Positions 1 to 8,371 of a stretch of DNA of 46,628 nt are shown piece after piece. The first letter of the stretch is position 1; every line of letters starts with the position of its first letter. The DNA comes from Bacillota bacterium (GTDB taxonomy: Bacteria > Bacillota > Clostridia > Tissierellales > Peptoniphilaceae), in contig JAEZWM010000040.1 in the NCBI GenBank assembly GCA_023443025.1, positions 1-46,628 on the forward strand, read 5' to 3'. Made by a program: the position numbers and the translations under genes. The notes beneath the pieces are model-generated. The model saw only the letters and a program-made list of their open reading frames with translations, was not told the origin of the DNA and did not search any database.

Positions 1-706
1 CAAACTCTCCGATGAGTATCGCACCAAGGCTTGCAATAGTCATTAAAAAGTTCTCATCAAAGAGTTCTCTTCTGAATATATTTTTAAATGCCTTTAGCAC
101 AACTTCATAACCTGCACCTATATAAGCTGTTATTAAAACTATATCCTTTATTATCTCGTTTTTTATGGCAAAAGACATGAAAAACAGAGCTATGGGTACT
201 AGTAATTTAATTAGAGCAAGGTTTTTATTTTCATTCTTATCTGCTGCTTCCCCAATTAATAGTTTTGCACCCGGTTCTATTTCATCGAATTTTTTTGCTA
301 TAATATCTATTTTTCTATTATATTCATCCGAATCCATTTTTAAAAAAAGCGTCCTGTTGGCAAAGTTTATGCTGGCATCTTCTATTCCATCAATATTTTT
401 TATCGCTTCTTCTATTTTCATAGCACAACTTGCACAACCAAGATTTTCAATTTTTAATCTGTATTCCATAGGTGTATCTGGAATCTCAATAAAAGCTCCA
501 GGCTCAATATCATCTATGGTTTTGTTAATCTTCTCTAGTGAATTCTCGTATAGAGAATCTTCCATTTTTAAATATAATGTCTTGGTAGCAAAATTCAAGC
601 TTGGTTCGTAAACACCTTCTATGCTCTGAATAGCACTTTCTATTTTGGAAGCACAATTTGCACAGTCTAAATTTTCAATCTTTAATCTATATGAATTTAC
701 GCTCAT
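1..706 (-). CDS. Heavy-metal P1B-type ATPase, N-terminal part (runs off the left edge)
   Basis: About 235 N-terminal codons of a metal-exporting P-type ATPase are visible; the phosphorylation and ATP-binding domains lie outside the window. Two tandem HMA metal-binding domains each carry a CxxC motif: DCANCA near residue 15 and GCASCA near residue 87. They are followed by a short linker, the first membrane helices, and a DENFLM...LGA stretch typical of CadA/ZntA-type exporters. The ATG overlaps the stop of the upstream ArsR-family gene (ATGA), so the two are translationally coupled and the pump is probably induced by the metal the repressor senses. HMA motifs containing Cys and Asp favour Zn/Cd/Pb over Cu, but the ion cannot be fixed without the transmembrane CPx region. 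It is incomplete only because of the window edge. Confidence 0.88.
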   Translation of the reverse strand, partial: MSVNSYRLKIENLDCANCASKIESAIQSIEGVYEPSLNFATKTLYLKMEDSLYENSLEKINKTIDDIEPGAFIEIPDTPMEYRLKIENLGCASCAMKIEEAIKNIDGIEDASINFANRTLFLKMDSDEYNRKIDIIAKKFDEIEPGAKLLIGEAADKNENKNLALIKLLVPIALFFMSFAIKNEIIKDIVLITAYIGAGYEVVLKAFKNIFRRELFDENFLMTIASLGAILIGEF

Positions 707-1065
707 CTTGCTTCCTCCATAACATGCTCAAGACCCATTTGAAGGATTTTTTTAATATGTTCATCATCAAGAGAGTAATAAACTACTTTACCTTCTCTTC
801 TATTTTTAACTAGTCTTGATGACTTTAAGACTCTTAGCTGATGTGAAATCGCTGACTGAGTCATGTCCAGTAGCACGGCAATATCGCAAACGCACATTTC
901 AGAATTGGATAGTGCAAAAAGAATTCTTGTTCTGGTGTAGTCTCCAAATACTTTGTAAAAATCTGCTAGCTCCGCCAAATAAGCATCTTTTGGCATGCTT
1001 CTGCTGACTTTATCTATAGTGTCTTCATGTATAATCGTAATATCGCAAAGATCTGTTTTATTCAT
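703..1065 (-). CDS. ArsR/SmtB-family metal-responsive repressor (CadC-like)
   Basis: A 120-residue winged-helix repressor. The helix-turn-helix region (LLDMTQSAISHQLRVL) and the following wing (VKNRREGKVVYYSLDDEH) are characteristic of the ArsR/SmtB family. A CVCD motif in the DNA-binding core matches the metal-sensing cysteines of the CadC/ArsR alpha-3 site, and an N-terminal Cys and His may add ligands as in CadC. I chose the ATG at 1065, which has GGAGG six bases upstream, over an in-frame ATG 12 codons earlier. It overlaps the ATPase gene by four bases. A good promoter and an imperfect palindrome lie just upstream, so autoregulation with release by Zn, Cd or Pb is the likely mode; the metal is inferred. 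Confidence 0.9.
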   Translation of the reverse strand: MNKTDLCDITIIHEDTIDKVSRSMPKDAYLAELADFYKVFGDYTRTRILFALSNSEMCVCDIAVLLDMTQSAISHQLRVLKSSRLVKNRREGKVVYYSLDDEHIKKILQMGLEHVMEEAR

Positions 1066-1074
1066 AATAACCTC

Positions 1075-1134
1075 CATATGTTCATATGACCATTCATTCA
1101 TATGTATTGTAGCATGTTATATAAAATCTGTAAA
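1075..1134 (-). promoter_or_regulatory. Promoter and putative ArsR operator of the metal-efflux operon
   Basis: On the minus strand, TTTACA (1134-1129) and TACAAT (1111-1106) are separated by 17 bases, a good vegetative promoter. Immediately downstream, 1075-1104 holds repeated CATATG and TCATATGA-type half sites forming an imperfect inverted repeat. It resembles the ATATGAAC/GTTCATAT half sites of SmtB/CadC operators. Position and partial symmetry support autoregulation by the downstream repressor. Confidence 0.7.
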
Positions 1135-1255
1135 GTATATTCTAATTCAACAGATAACGCACACTATACTTGACTAATATAGCTTGACCAAAAACAAGTA
1201 ATCCTTTATGCTTATAAGCATAAGTAATTATTTTTTAAACTCTAGGAGACTAATT

Positions 1256-1975
1256 ATGACGATTCATAATAATGAAATACTAATAAGACTTTTATTATCC
1301 ACAATTTTAGGTGGACTGATAGGAATAGAAAGAGAATACCACAATAGACCTGCCGGACTTAGAACTCATATACTCGTTAGTTTGATTTCGACTTTAATAA
1401 TGATAGTTGGCATAGACATACATGAGCAAACAGGCGGTAATGATCCTACTCGTCTAGCTGCACAGGTTGTCAGCGGTATAGGTTTTCTTGGGGCCGGTAC
1501 AATCATAAGAACCGGAAGTTCGATTAAAGGACTTACAACAGCCGCTACCCTTTGGGCTAATGCAGGAATAGGCCTCGCTGTCGGTGCAGGATTTTATTAT
1601 GCATCTATAATTTCAGTTGTAATAGTATTAGTGACACTTTTCCTATTATCGAGAATTGAACTGTTATTAATGGAATTAAGGTCCAAGACTATTACTGCAA
1701 AACTTGTAAATAATCCGGATGCAACAATTGAGCTATCTCAGGCAATCATAGATAGTGGCGGTATTGTTCGAAAAATCAGGATAGACAAAAATTCCGAAGA
1801 TCCGGACCAGCCTTTTACTGAGGTTCTATATAAGATAAATATGCAGGATGACGCTGATACAAATCTTCTAAAAGATAACATAAGTAAAGTAAGTACAGTT
1901 CTTGAGTTATATTATCAAGGCAAGTTACTCGTTGACAATGAGCCTGAAGATCTCACAAAAAACGTAAAAAGATAA
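1256..1975 (+). CDS. MgtC/SapB-family membrane protein
   Basis: 239 residues. The N-terminal half is the MgtC membrane domain: several hydrophobic helices and the conserved blocks GGLIGIEREYHNRPAGLRTH, VVSGIGFLGAGTII and KGLTTAATLWANAGIGLA. The C-terminal roughly 80 residues form a soluble ACT-like domain, as in longer MgtC proteins. Family members are linked to Mg2+ homeostasis and, in pathogens, to modulation of the F-type ATPase; a transport role is unproven. The ATG at 1256 follows AGGAG at normal spacing, so I prefer it to the upstream in-frame ATG at 1208. The gene is monocistronic and converges on the next gene through a shared terminator. Confidence 0.87.
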   Translation: MTIHNNEILIRLLLSTILGGLIGIEREYHNRPAGLRTHILVSLISTLIMIVGIDIHEQTGGNDPTRLAAQVVSGIGFLGAGTIIRTGSSIKGLTTAATLWANAGIGLAVGAGFYYASIISVVIVLVTLFLLSRIELLLMELRSKTITAKLVNNPDATIELSQAIIDSGGIVRKIRIDKNSEDPDQPFTEVLYKINMQDDADTNLLKDNISKVSTVLELYYQGKLLVDNEPEDLTKNVKR

Positions 1976-1976
1976 G

Positions 1977-2005
1977 AGCCTTTGATAAAAAAGTCATAGG
2001 CTTTT
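1977..2005. terminator. Bidirectional terminator between the mgtC-like and EamA genes
   Basis: AGCCTTTGA and TCATAGGCT form a nine-pair stem with one mismatch. A-runs and T-runs lie on both sides, so it can serve the two converging genes. Confidence 0.65.
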
Positions 2006-2417
2006 ATATTACCATAAGTAGGGTGCCAACTCCTATTAAAACAGTTCCAATTATGGACTTTGTGCTGAATTGTTCATGTAAAAAAAGAAAAGCAAGAACA
2101 AGAGTAAAGAAAACACTTAATTTATCAACCGGAACTACTTTAGACACATCCCCAATTTGGATTGCCTTATAATAACAAAGCCATGACCCTCCGGTTGCAA
2201 GTCCTGATAGAACTAAAAACAACCACGATTTCTTACTTATACTAGTTAATCCACCCTGAGCATTGGTTATAAAAACTATTGCCCATGCCATAACAAGAAC
2301 TACTGCCGTCCTTACCGCTGTAGCTAAATTTGAGTTAACACCTTCAATCCCTACCTTTGCAAGTATTGAAGTTGCCGCTGCAAAAACAGCAGATAATAGA
2401 GCTAAGACCAACCACAT
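2004..2417 (-). CDS. Half-size EamA/DMT-superfamily transporter
   Basis: 137 residues with about five hydrophobic segments, matching one EamA repeat rather than the usual ten-helix, roughly 300-residue protein. The motif region FLVLSGLATGGSWLCYYKAIQIGDVSKVVPVDKLS followed by FLHEQ...IIGTVLIGVGTLLMVI is typical of single-domain EamA proteins. Such half transporters probably act as homodimers. The substrate is unknown. Downstream it shares a terminator with the mgtC-like gene; upstream it is divergent from the amidase gene. Confidence 0.82.
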   Translation of the reverse strand: MWLVLALLSAVFAAATSILAKVGIEGVNSNLATAVRTAVVLVMAWAIVFITNAQGGLTSISKKSWLFLVLSGLATGGSWLCYYKAIQIGDVSKVVPVDKLSVFFTLVLAFLFLHEQFSTKSIIGTVLIGVGTLLMVI

Positions 2418-2559
2418 AATATCACCTTCTTTATTTTATTAGTATAATTCTATCACTCCTAGAAAGCTATAACAAATCCTTTTTATTAAATTGTAAGTTA
2501 ATCTCCATATTTTATACGCAATTAAAATGGTATACTATGATAAAAACAAAGGAGAATCC

Positions 2560-4074
2560 ATGAAACTAAAAACACTATTTATTACCATAATAATCGCAAC
2601 CTTATTGGTTGCTTGTAAAGGAAATGGACAAGATATGAATACGTCTAAAGAAGAGAGAATAGTATATGAAAACAGTGTCGTAAAAACAATTGAAACTCAG
2701 TTAGAAGGCTTAAAGATGGATGAAATCCGTGCTAAAGCCCCATTAATAATGGAGAAATCCATATCTGAACTTCAAAAGTCGATTGCAGATGGTGAATTGA
2801 CATATACCGAGCTCACTGCATTTTATCTCGACAGAATCATGAAGTACGACAAGAGTAAAAACGGTCTAAACGCTATAGTTGAAATTAACCCTAAAGCCAT
2901 AGAAAAAGCAAAACTATTAGACAAAAATAGAGAAGAGATTAACAATGCGATGTATGGAATTCCGATACTACTTAAAGATAATATCAATACATCAGATATG
3001 CCAACATCTGCCGGTACTTATGCTATGAAGGATTTTGTACCAAGAGTAGATGCAGAATTTGTAAAGAAACTACGCGAGAAAAATGCGATAATCCTTGGAA
3101 AAGCAAATCTTTCAGAACTAGCAAATTATATGGATTTTGGTATGCCAAGTGGTTACAGTTCTAAACTAGGTCAAACTCACAATCCATTTGACCCGCTAAA
3201 CATCTCTCCGTCCGGATCAAGCTCAGGAAGTGCAGTTGGTGTTGCGGCAAACTTAAGCGCTGCAGCATTTGGAACAGAGACTACAGGATCTATTATATCA
3301 CCGGCAAACATAAACTCCATAGTCGGTTTCAAACCATCTAAGGACTTTATAAGTACGGAAGGGGTCGTTCCTCTGTCTTCAACTATGGACACAGTAGGAC
3401 CTATGACTAAGAATGTTAGTGATGCAGTAGAACTTTTTAACGCAACCATTAACGATAATTCCAAAACAATTAAACTAAATACAGATACAAACAACCTAGA
3501 GGGTGCAAGGATAGGCGTACCAAAGGACAACGAAAAACTAGTTAAGGCACTTAAGGATGCTGGTGCAGTTGTGGTGGAAGTCGAGTTAAAAGAAATGGAC
3601 AATGAGTTCATATTTACCAATGACTTTGCAAGAGATTTCAAAAACTATGCCGAAAAATATAGTGCCCCTATAAAAAGTCTTGAAGACCTGGTCGAGTTCA
3701 ATGAAAAAGATATGAAACGAAGAGCAAAATATGGACAAGGACTGGTTGAAGATGCTGCAGATTCAAAGGCTGATTCGGATAAAAAAGTATCCGATACAGT
3801 TAAAGAAACACGTGAGTATATCGATAAAATAATTAAAGATAATAAGCTTGATGCCATTGCTTTTATTGGAGATGTTAATGTGGTCCAGCCTTGTGTTGCC
3901 GGTTATCCTATGATTGCGGTGCCATTTGGTCAAAATGAATACAATGAACCCACAGGAGTTACATTCACATCTACTCATGGTGATGATCAAAAACTCGTTA
4001 ATCTTGCATATTCATTTGAAAGCAAAACTCAAAATAGGTTGATACCCGAAAAATACTTAGAAAAGAATAAGTAA
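2560..4074 (+). CDS. Amidase-signature-family lipoprotein
   Basis: 504 residues from the ATG with AAAGGAG upstream (an earlier in-frame ATG at 2527 lacks one). The N-terminus is a lipoprotein signal with a hydrophobic core and lipobox L16-V17-A18-C19, so the enzyme is expected to be anchored outside the membrane. The amidase Ser-cisSer-Lys triad is visible: Lys139 in ILLKDN, cis-Ser221 in the SGSSSGS loop, and nucleophile Ser244 in TETTGSIISPA. The family hydrolyses amide bonds of varied substrates; export makes a role on peptides or other extracellular amides likely, but the substrate is unknown. The second half of the signature is slightly divergent (TTGS rather than TGGS). It ends at a bidirectional terminator. 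Confidence 0.88.
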   Translation: MKLKTLFITIIIATLLVACKGNGQDMNTSKEERIVYENSVVKTIETQLEGLKMDEIRAKAPLIMEKSISELQKSIADGELTYTELTAFYLDRIMKYDKSKNGLNAIVEINPKAIEKAKLLDKNREEINNAMYGIPILLKDNINTSDMPTSAGTYAMKDFVPRVDAEFVKKLREKNAIILGKANLSELANYMDFGMPSGYSSKLGQTHNPFDPLNISPSGSSSGSAVGVAANLSAAAFGTETTGSIISPANINSIVGFKPSKDFISTEGVVPLSSTMDTVGPMTKNVSDAVELFNATINDNSKTIKLNTDTNNLEGARIGVPKDNEKLVKALKDAGAVVVEVELKEMDNEFIFTNDFARDFKNYAEKYSAPIKSLEDLVEFNEKDMKRRAKYGQGLVEDAADSKADSDKKVSDTVKETREYIDKIIKDNKLDAIAFIGDVNVVQPCVAGYPMIAVPFGQNEYNEPTGVTFTSTHGDDQKLVNLAYSFESKTQNRLIPEKYLEKNK

Positions 4075-4076
4075 TT

Positions 4077-4115
4077 AAAAAAGCTATGACTCATTTTTTG
4101 AGCCGTAGCTTTTTT
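4077..4115. terminator. Bidirectional terminator between the amidase and CPBP genes
   Basis: AAGCTATGACTCA and TGAGCCGTAGCTT pair across a six-T loop, flanked by A-run and T-run. It serves both converging genes and abuts the CPBP stop codon. Confidence 0.75.
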
Positions 4116-4980
4116 ATGCTAGTTTGGTTGCAAATTCATTTAAAAACATCATTGCTACCGAAATTATTATAAGTAGCCAAAAGAAAATATTTTTAGTATA
4201 AATAACTTCATCAGATCCCAATGCATCATGCCTTGTGCGTTTAAAATATCTGAATATAGAGACAAATACGATTATAGATGCTATAATTCCAACCCAAAAT
4301 ATTCCATTTGTGACCACTGATTCATATTCAGTGCCGACTAAAAGTGCCGATAATGAAAAAATTGTATTATTCAGTATGTGAGCTAGAATTGGAACCCATA
4401 TAGAATACCTATACGCCAGATAAGAGAAGTATATACCGGTGGGAATTACACTAATACTCTGGTCAAAGTTATTATGCATAAATGCAAATACTATCCCCGT
4501 AGTAACAACTGCAACCCATGGCTTTGGTTTTTCAATTTTTCTATATAGATAATTTCTGAAAACAAGTTCTTCTACTAGTGGAGCGATGATACATGTGTAT
4601 AGTATTACACTTAGAGTAGGCACCGAAGTAATCTCACTTGCCATCTCACCGGCAGTATTAAATATCGATAGTCCAAAAAGTTTTAAAATACTTTTTATAC
4701 CTGCTTCTACCACTCCTCCTATTATATTTGAACCCATAGGCGCAAGAGCAAGTAACACTAAAAACAAAGGATTCACACGTTCTCTCTTTTGAGTCAATTG
4801 ATGTATGAATTCCACATGTCCCATGGCAAAATAAATAGGTATAAATGCTATTATCGCCGTAATTATTAACACCATACTGCTATCTTTAATAAAACTAAGT
4901 AATCCAATGGGCAATAACGTAAAGATAACCGAGTATATTATTAAACTCCCGAACAACTTATTATAATTCGTATTCTCCAT
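4114..4980 (-). CDS. CPBP-family intramembrane metalloprotease (Abi/Rce1-like)
   Basis: 288 residues with about eight hydrophobic segments. The CPBP signature is complete: E137-E138...R142 in VEELVFRNYLYRK, His169 in FAFMHNNFDQ, and His201 with the following Asn pair in HILNNT. These residues form the putative active site of the Rce1/PrsW-like glutamic intramembrane proteases. Bacterial members are linked to bacteriocin self-immunity or processing of membrane peptides, but no bacteriocin gene is adjacent. The ATG follows GGAGAAATT. The gene is probably single; the activase-Crp fusion ends 37 bases upstream in the same direction. Confidence 0.87.
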   Translation of the reverse strand: MENTNYNKLFGSLIIYSVIFTLLPIGLLSFIKDSSMVLIITAIIAFIPIYFAMGHVEFIHQLTQKRERVNPLFLVLLALAPMGSNIIGGVVEAGIKSILKLFGLSIFNTAGEMASEITSVPTLSVILYTCIIAPLVEELVFRNYLYRKIEKPKPWVAVVTTGIVFAFMHNNFDQSISVIPTGIYFSYLAYRYSIWVPILAHILNNTIFSLSALLVGTEYESVVTNGIFWVGIIASIIVFVSIFRYFKRTRHDALGSDEVIYTKNIFFWLLIIISVAMMFLNEFATKLA

Positions 4981-5017
4981 AATTTCTCCCTATAATCCAT
5001 TCAAAAATAACTACAAT

Positions 5018-6466
5018 TTATGATTCTGCAATCTCGCGTAACTTATCTAAATCCCGAATTATAATGGTCTTATTTGACTTTATATCCACAACTCCTTGGT
5101 TCTTTAACTCACCAAGTTTTCTTGTGAAAGTCTCACGAGTAAGCCCTACAAGTGAACTCATCTCTTCCCTTGTCATGCTCAGATGAAGTATGATCTCAGA
5201 TCCAACCGGATTACCAAACTCCGGTATAAGCTTTAGTAAAAGAGCTGCGACCTTTCCATCAGTGCTAGTTGTGGTTAGCCTTCTTATCATATCCTCAGCT
5301 AGTCTAATCCTTTCAAAAGACATCTTAAGTATCCTTAGTAGAACCTCCGGATTATTAATCATAAAGGTGTCGAATACTTCTTTACTTATCACTCCGATAA
5401 TCCCCGGTTCAATACATTCACCATTGTAGATATAATCAGTATCTCGAAGCAGATTTAAGCCCCCGATAAATTCTCTTTCAGAGTATATATACATTATCTG
5501 TTCTTTTCCTTCAAGGGTGTTTTCATAGATTTTTATCTTCCCACTTGATACCATAAAGAGCCTATCAGCTCTATCGTAGCTCTTAAAAATTAGCTCTCCT
5601 CTTTTCATCTCTCTAAATTCTATCTCTTTTGAGATGACGGTTCTTTCAGTTTCAGTTAAATTTTTAAATAGATGACTCTCACCCATCCACTTTTCAATTT
5701 GTTCTCTTGTAGGATTATTCTTCTTCATATGATCCATCCTCTTAAGCTTAGCCAATACGCCATTCACATAATGTTCAAAACCAAGTGCCCTGTGTTTATT
5801 CATCTCAGGAACCTCAGTAAACTCGTAGTTCATGCCCAGCTCTTTATATTTTTCTTCTCCCATCTTATGAAAGGGTAGAATTTCAATCCTTTTAACCACT
5901 TTAATGATAGGAGAGATATAATTGATAAGTTTGTCCATGGCATTCTTGTTATCAGAATAACCCGGCACCATCACATGTCTAATTATAACATCAACTGAAG
6001 AATTATTTACAGCTTTAATAAACTTTTGAAAAATGGAATCCCCCGCACCCGCAATTTCTCTATACCCAGCATCAGAAAAGCTCTTAACATCCAAAAGCAG
6101 CGTGTCGGTATATTTTAATATCTCATCAAAGTACTTAGCCGGTCCAAAACCGGAAGTATCTATGCAAGTATTTATATCATTTTCTTTAAGTGCTTTTAGT
6201 GACTCGAGTAAAAACTCTGGCTGACTAAGAGGTTCACCTCCGGAAAAGGTAACTCCACCTTCAGTGCCGTAATATGTTCTAAATTTTCTCGCTGTTGAAA
6301 GAATTTCATCTACAGATAACTCCTCACCGGCACCAAATCTTTGGCTATCAGGATTATGACAATATTTACATCTTAATGGACATCCCTGAAGAAAAAACAC
6401 AGTTCTAACACCGGGCCCATCGAGTAGACCCATGGATTGTATTGAATGAATTCTTCCACTTATCAT
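5018..6466 (-). CDS. Fusion of glycyl-radical-enzyme (PflA-type) activase and Crp/Fnr-family regulator
   Basis: 482 residues in one uninterrupted frame. Residues 1-245 are a complete radical-SAM activase of the pyruvate formate-lyase activating type: GRIHSIQSMGLLDGPGVRTV, the 4Fe-4S motif C29-x3-C33-x2-C36, GGVTFSGGEPL at 71-80, and ILPFHKMGEEKY near 196-207. Residues about 255-482 are a Crp/Fnr protein: a cyclic-nucleotide-like beta-roll (from SHLFKNLT), a dimerisation helix (EVLLRILKMSFERIRLAEDMIRRL) and a C-terminal winged helix with recognition region GLTRETFTRKL. There is no N-terminal Fnr Cys cluster. An internal ATG at 5728 (residue 247) sits at the domain junction with AGAGG about eight bases upstream, so a free regulator might also be made. 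No glycyl radical enzyme gene is in the window. The link implies redox or anaerobic control coupled to activase synthesis; this is inference. Confidence 0.88.
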   Translation of the reverse strand: MISGRIHSIQSMGLLDGPGVRTVFFLQGCPLRCKYCHNPDSQRFGAGEELSVDEILSTARKFRTYYGTEGGVTFSGGEPLSQPEFLLESLKALKENDINTCIDTSGFGPAKYFDEILKYTDTLLLDVKSFSDAGYREIAGAGDSIFQKFIKAVNNSSVDVIIRHVMVPGYSDNKNAMDKLINYISPIIKVVKRIEILPFHKMGEEKYKELGMNYEFTEVPEMNKHRALGFEHYVNGVLAKLKRMDHMKKNNPTREQIEKWMGESHLFKNLTETERTVISKEIEFREMKRGELIFKSYDRADRLFMVSSGKIKIYENTLEGKEQIMYIYSEREFIGGLNLLRDTDYIYNGECIEPGIIGVISKEVFDTFMINNPEVLLRILKMSFERIRLAEDMIRRLTTTSTDGKVAALLLKLIPEFGNPVGSEIILHLSMTREEMSSLVGLTRETFTRKLGELKNQGVVDIKSNKTIIIRDLDKLREIAES

Positions 6467-6672
6467 AATATACTCCTCTCTTATAATTTATTTTCCTACT
6501 TGACTACAATTTTATATTAAAAATCTATATTATGCAGTGAGTAGAATCACACTTTTGTTTTTAGTCTTATACCTTGCTAAATCGCTAAATTCTAATAAGT
6601 TAGTTGTTTATAACCCGGGAGTTAGGGTATATATATAATGGCCAAGAAATACTAAAATTTAGGAGGAATATA

Positions 6673-7089
6673 TTGAAAAAAGTAGATCTTTATTTAGCAA
6701 ATTTAGCGGTTTTAAACGTGAAGCTTCACAACCTTCACTGGAATGTGGTAGGTATTAACTTTAAGGCAATCCATGAGTATCTTGAGGAACTTTATGATTC
6801 AGCTTTAGAAAAATTTGACGAAGTTGCCGAATGGCAAAAAATGGAAGGAAAATATCCTAAAGCAAGCTTGAAAGAATACCTCGAAATCTCTGAAATAAAA
6901 GAGATAGAAAGTAAGGATTATAGTGGAAAAGATGCAATTAAAATCACTATAGACGATCTTAAACTCATGAGAAAAACCGCAGTCAAAATATCAGAAGATA
7001 GTGATTGCTTTGTCCTTTCAAATATGATGGAGGATCATGTCACCGAGTATAATAAGCATATCTGGTTTTTAGAAACCATGCTTAAGTAA
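6673..7089 (+). CDS. dps: Dps-family ferritin-like protein
   Basis: 138 residues starting at TTG 6673, chosen because AGGAGG lies directly upstream; an in-frame ATG at 6604 would add an unrelated N-terminus. The Dps four-helix signature is present: KLHNLHWNVVG (ferroxidase His) followed by HEYLEELYDSALEKFDEVAE (partner-subunit Asp/Glu ligands). Dps dodecamers oxidise and store Fe2+ using H2O2, protecting DNA from Fenton damage. The gene is divergent from the activase-Crp fusion, which could control it, but I see no clear Fnr palindrome between them. A strong terminator follows. Confidence 0.88.
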   Translation: MKKVDLYLANLAVLNVKLHNLHWNVVGINFKAIHEYLEELYDSALEKFDEVAEWQKMEGKYPKASLKEYLEISEIKEIESKDYSGKDAIKITIDDLKLMRKTAVKISEDSDCFVLSNMMEDHVTEYNKHIWFLETMLK

Positions 7090-7098
7090 TTGTTAACT

Positions 7099-7128
7099 AA
7101 GACGGAAGTTTGATTCCGTCTTTTTTTA
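7099..7128 (+). terminator. Rho-independent terminator of dps
   Basis: AAGACGGAA and TTCCGTCTT form a perfect nine-pair stem with a six-base loop, followed by a run of T. Confidence 0.85.
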
Positions 7129-7245
7129 TTGCATTATAATATATCGTTAGATCTGAGAACCAGCTTCTAAGTAATCAGGTATTCTAATCTTCAAAAATAC
7201 ATACTTCATTATATTTGGGTATATATAATTTAAGGGGGTATGATT

Positions 7246-7830
7246 ATGAAAGCATTAGTCGTAGTAGGAGGTTATAGAAAAAAGAATACTTGGCATATGG
7301 CTGAAGCCTTTTCAGAAGGGCTTGAGTCAATTGGCTATGATGTTGAAACAGTATATCTAAAAAAGTACAATATAAAACATTGTACAGGATGTGAAGGATG
7401 TTATAAAGATGGAGTTTGCATAGTAAAGGACGATATGACTGATTTATATGAAAAAATTGACGAGGCTAAGGTTCTTGTTCTTGCTTCGCCTTTATATTTT
7501 TATATGGTGTCCGGAGACATGAAAACTTTCATTGATAGAGGTCAGCCTTTCTGGGAAAGAACACACAGAAAGAATAAAGGAGAGGATCCTAATAAAAAAA
7601 TAGGAGTATTCCTTGCATGTAATGGCGGAGACTATGGGCATGATGACTTCTTTGCTACTTATAAACCTCTAAGAACATATTTTGGATCCGTTGGTGCTGA
7701 ATATTTAATCAATTACTACGTTTCTGAAACTGACGAAAGACCGGTTATGGAAAGACCGGATGTCCTTGAAGAAATTAAAAAACTTGGAACGAAAGTAAAT
7801 GATGGAAAGAAATATATGATACATGTATAA
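7246..7830 (+). CDS. Iron-sulfur flavoprotein-like NAD(P)H/FMN oxidoreductase
   Basis: 194 residues from the second of two close ATGs (7246), which has AAGGGGG at proper spacing. The fold is flavodoxin-like (KALVVVGGYRKKNTWHMAEAF, then ASPLYFYMVSGDMKTFIDR). A compact Cys motif, C46-x2-C49-x2-C52-x5-C58, matches the 4Fe-4S site of Isf proteins from anaerobes, which transfer electrons and have been linked to reduction of O2/H2O2 or other acceptors. The substrate is unknown. It stands alone between terminators, near dps. Confidence 0.82.
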   Translation: MKALVVVGGYRKKNTWHMAEAFSEGLESIGYDVETVYLKKYNIKHCTGCEGCYKDGVCIVKDDMTDLYEKIDEAKVLVLASPLYFYMVSGDMKTFIDRGQPFWERTHRKNKGEDPNKKIGVFLACNGGDYGHDDFFATYKPLRTYFGSVGAEYLINYYVSETDERPVMERPDVLEEIKKLGTKVNDGKKYMIHV

Positions 7831-7832
7831 AC

Positions 7833-7865
7833 AAAAAAGGCAGTTTGCTATTCTGCCTTTTTTTA
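7833..7865 (+). terminator. Terminator after the Isf-like gene
   Basis: AAAAAGGCAG and CTGCCTTTTT form a stem around a nine-base loop with a T-run. The A-run on the left means it may also serve the converging VOC gene. Confidence 0.8.
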
Positions 7866-7874
7866 TTTATTGCA

Positions 7875-8282
7875 TTATTTATATAGCTCGGTATCCGTAC
7901 AAGTTATCTCTATGGTTTCGTTCATTGGATCCAGTATTGGATAAGACCAATAACCAACCCATTTAGGTTCGGGATAAAAAGACTTAACACCCGATTTTTG
8001 TGCACGTTTAACTATATCCTTAAATTCCTGACCACTGCACTCAATAGACCAGCTTGTTCTATGGGCAGTGCCACCTTCCCATCCAAGTTGTGATGAAAAA
8101 ACGGGTTCCGGCATTACTAAGCTACTGTCGTAATTAAAGCTTAGCTGGTGATCGTGGATTTTAAAAGCAATCACCTCATCCGTATCCCAAACAGGTTCAA
8201 GCCCTAAAACCCCTGAGTAAAATGATTTTATCTTACCCAAATCATTACACCATCTGTATGTGAAAATAAATTTCTTAGTCAT
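7875..8282 (-). CDS. VOC (glyoxalase/bleomycin-resistance) family protein
   Basis: 135 residues from the ATG at 8282, which follows AGGAGGAG; nine upstream in-frame codons were dropped. The pattern fits one VOC module pair: TYRWCNDLGKIKSFYSGVLGLEPVWDTDEVIAFKIHDHQLSF in the first half and GVKSFYPEPKWVGYWSYPILDPMNETIEIT in the second. Such proteins are metal-dependent lyases, dioxygenases or small-molecule-binding resistance proteins; nothing here indicates which. It is likely monocistronic. Confidence 0.78.
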   Translation of the reverse strand: MTKKFIFTYRWCNDLGKIKSFYSGVLGLEPVWDTDEVIAFKIHDHQLSFNYDSSLVMPEPVFSSQLGWEGGTAHRTSWSIECSGQEFKDIVKRAQKSGVKSFYPEPKWVGYWSYPILDPMNETIEITCTDTELYK

Positions 8283-8371
8283 ACATCTCCTCCTGTGTAT
8301 AATCCACAATGATAATTTTCTACTGCTCAGCCACCTAAAAGTTAAATAGATTCAAGTCTCTTCAAAAACAA

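Noticed and set aside
165..611. 148-codon plus-strand ORF over the ATPase gene
   Set aside because: It is the complement of two clear HMA domains on the minus strand and has no family resemblance.
6467..6672. Fnr box between the activase-Crp fusion and dps
   Set aside because: No TTGAT-N4-ATCAA-type palindrome could be found; promoter-like hexamers are weak in both directions.
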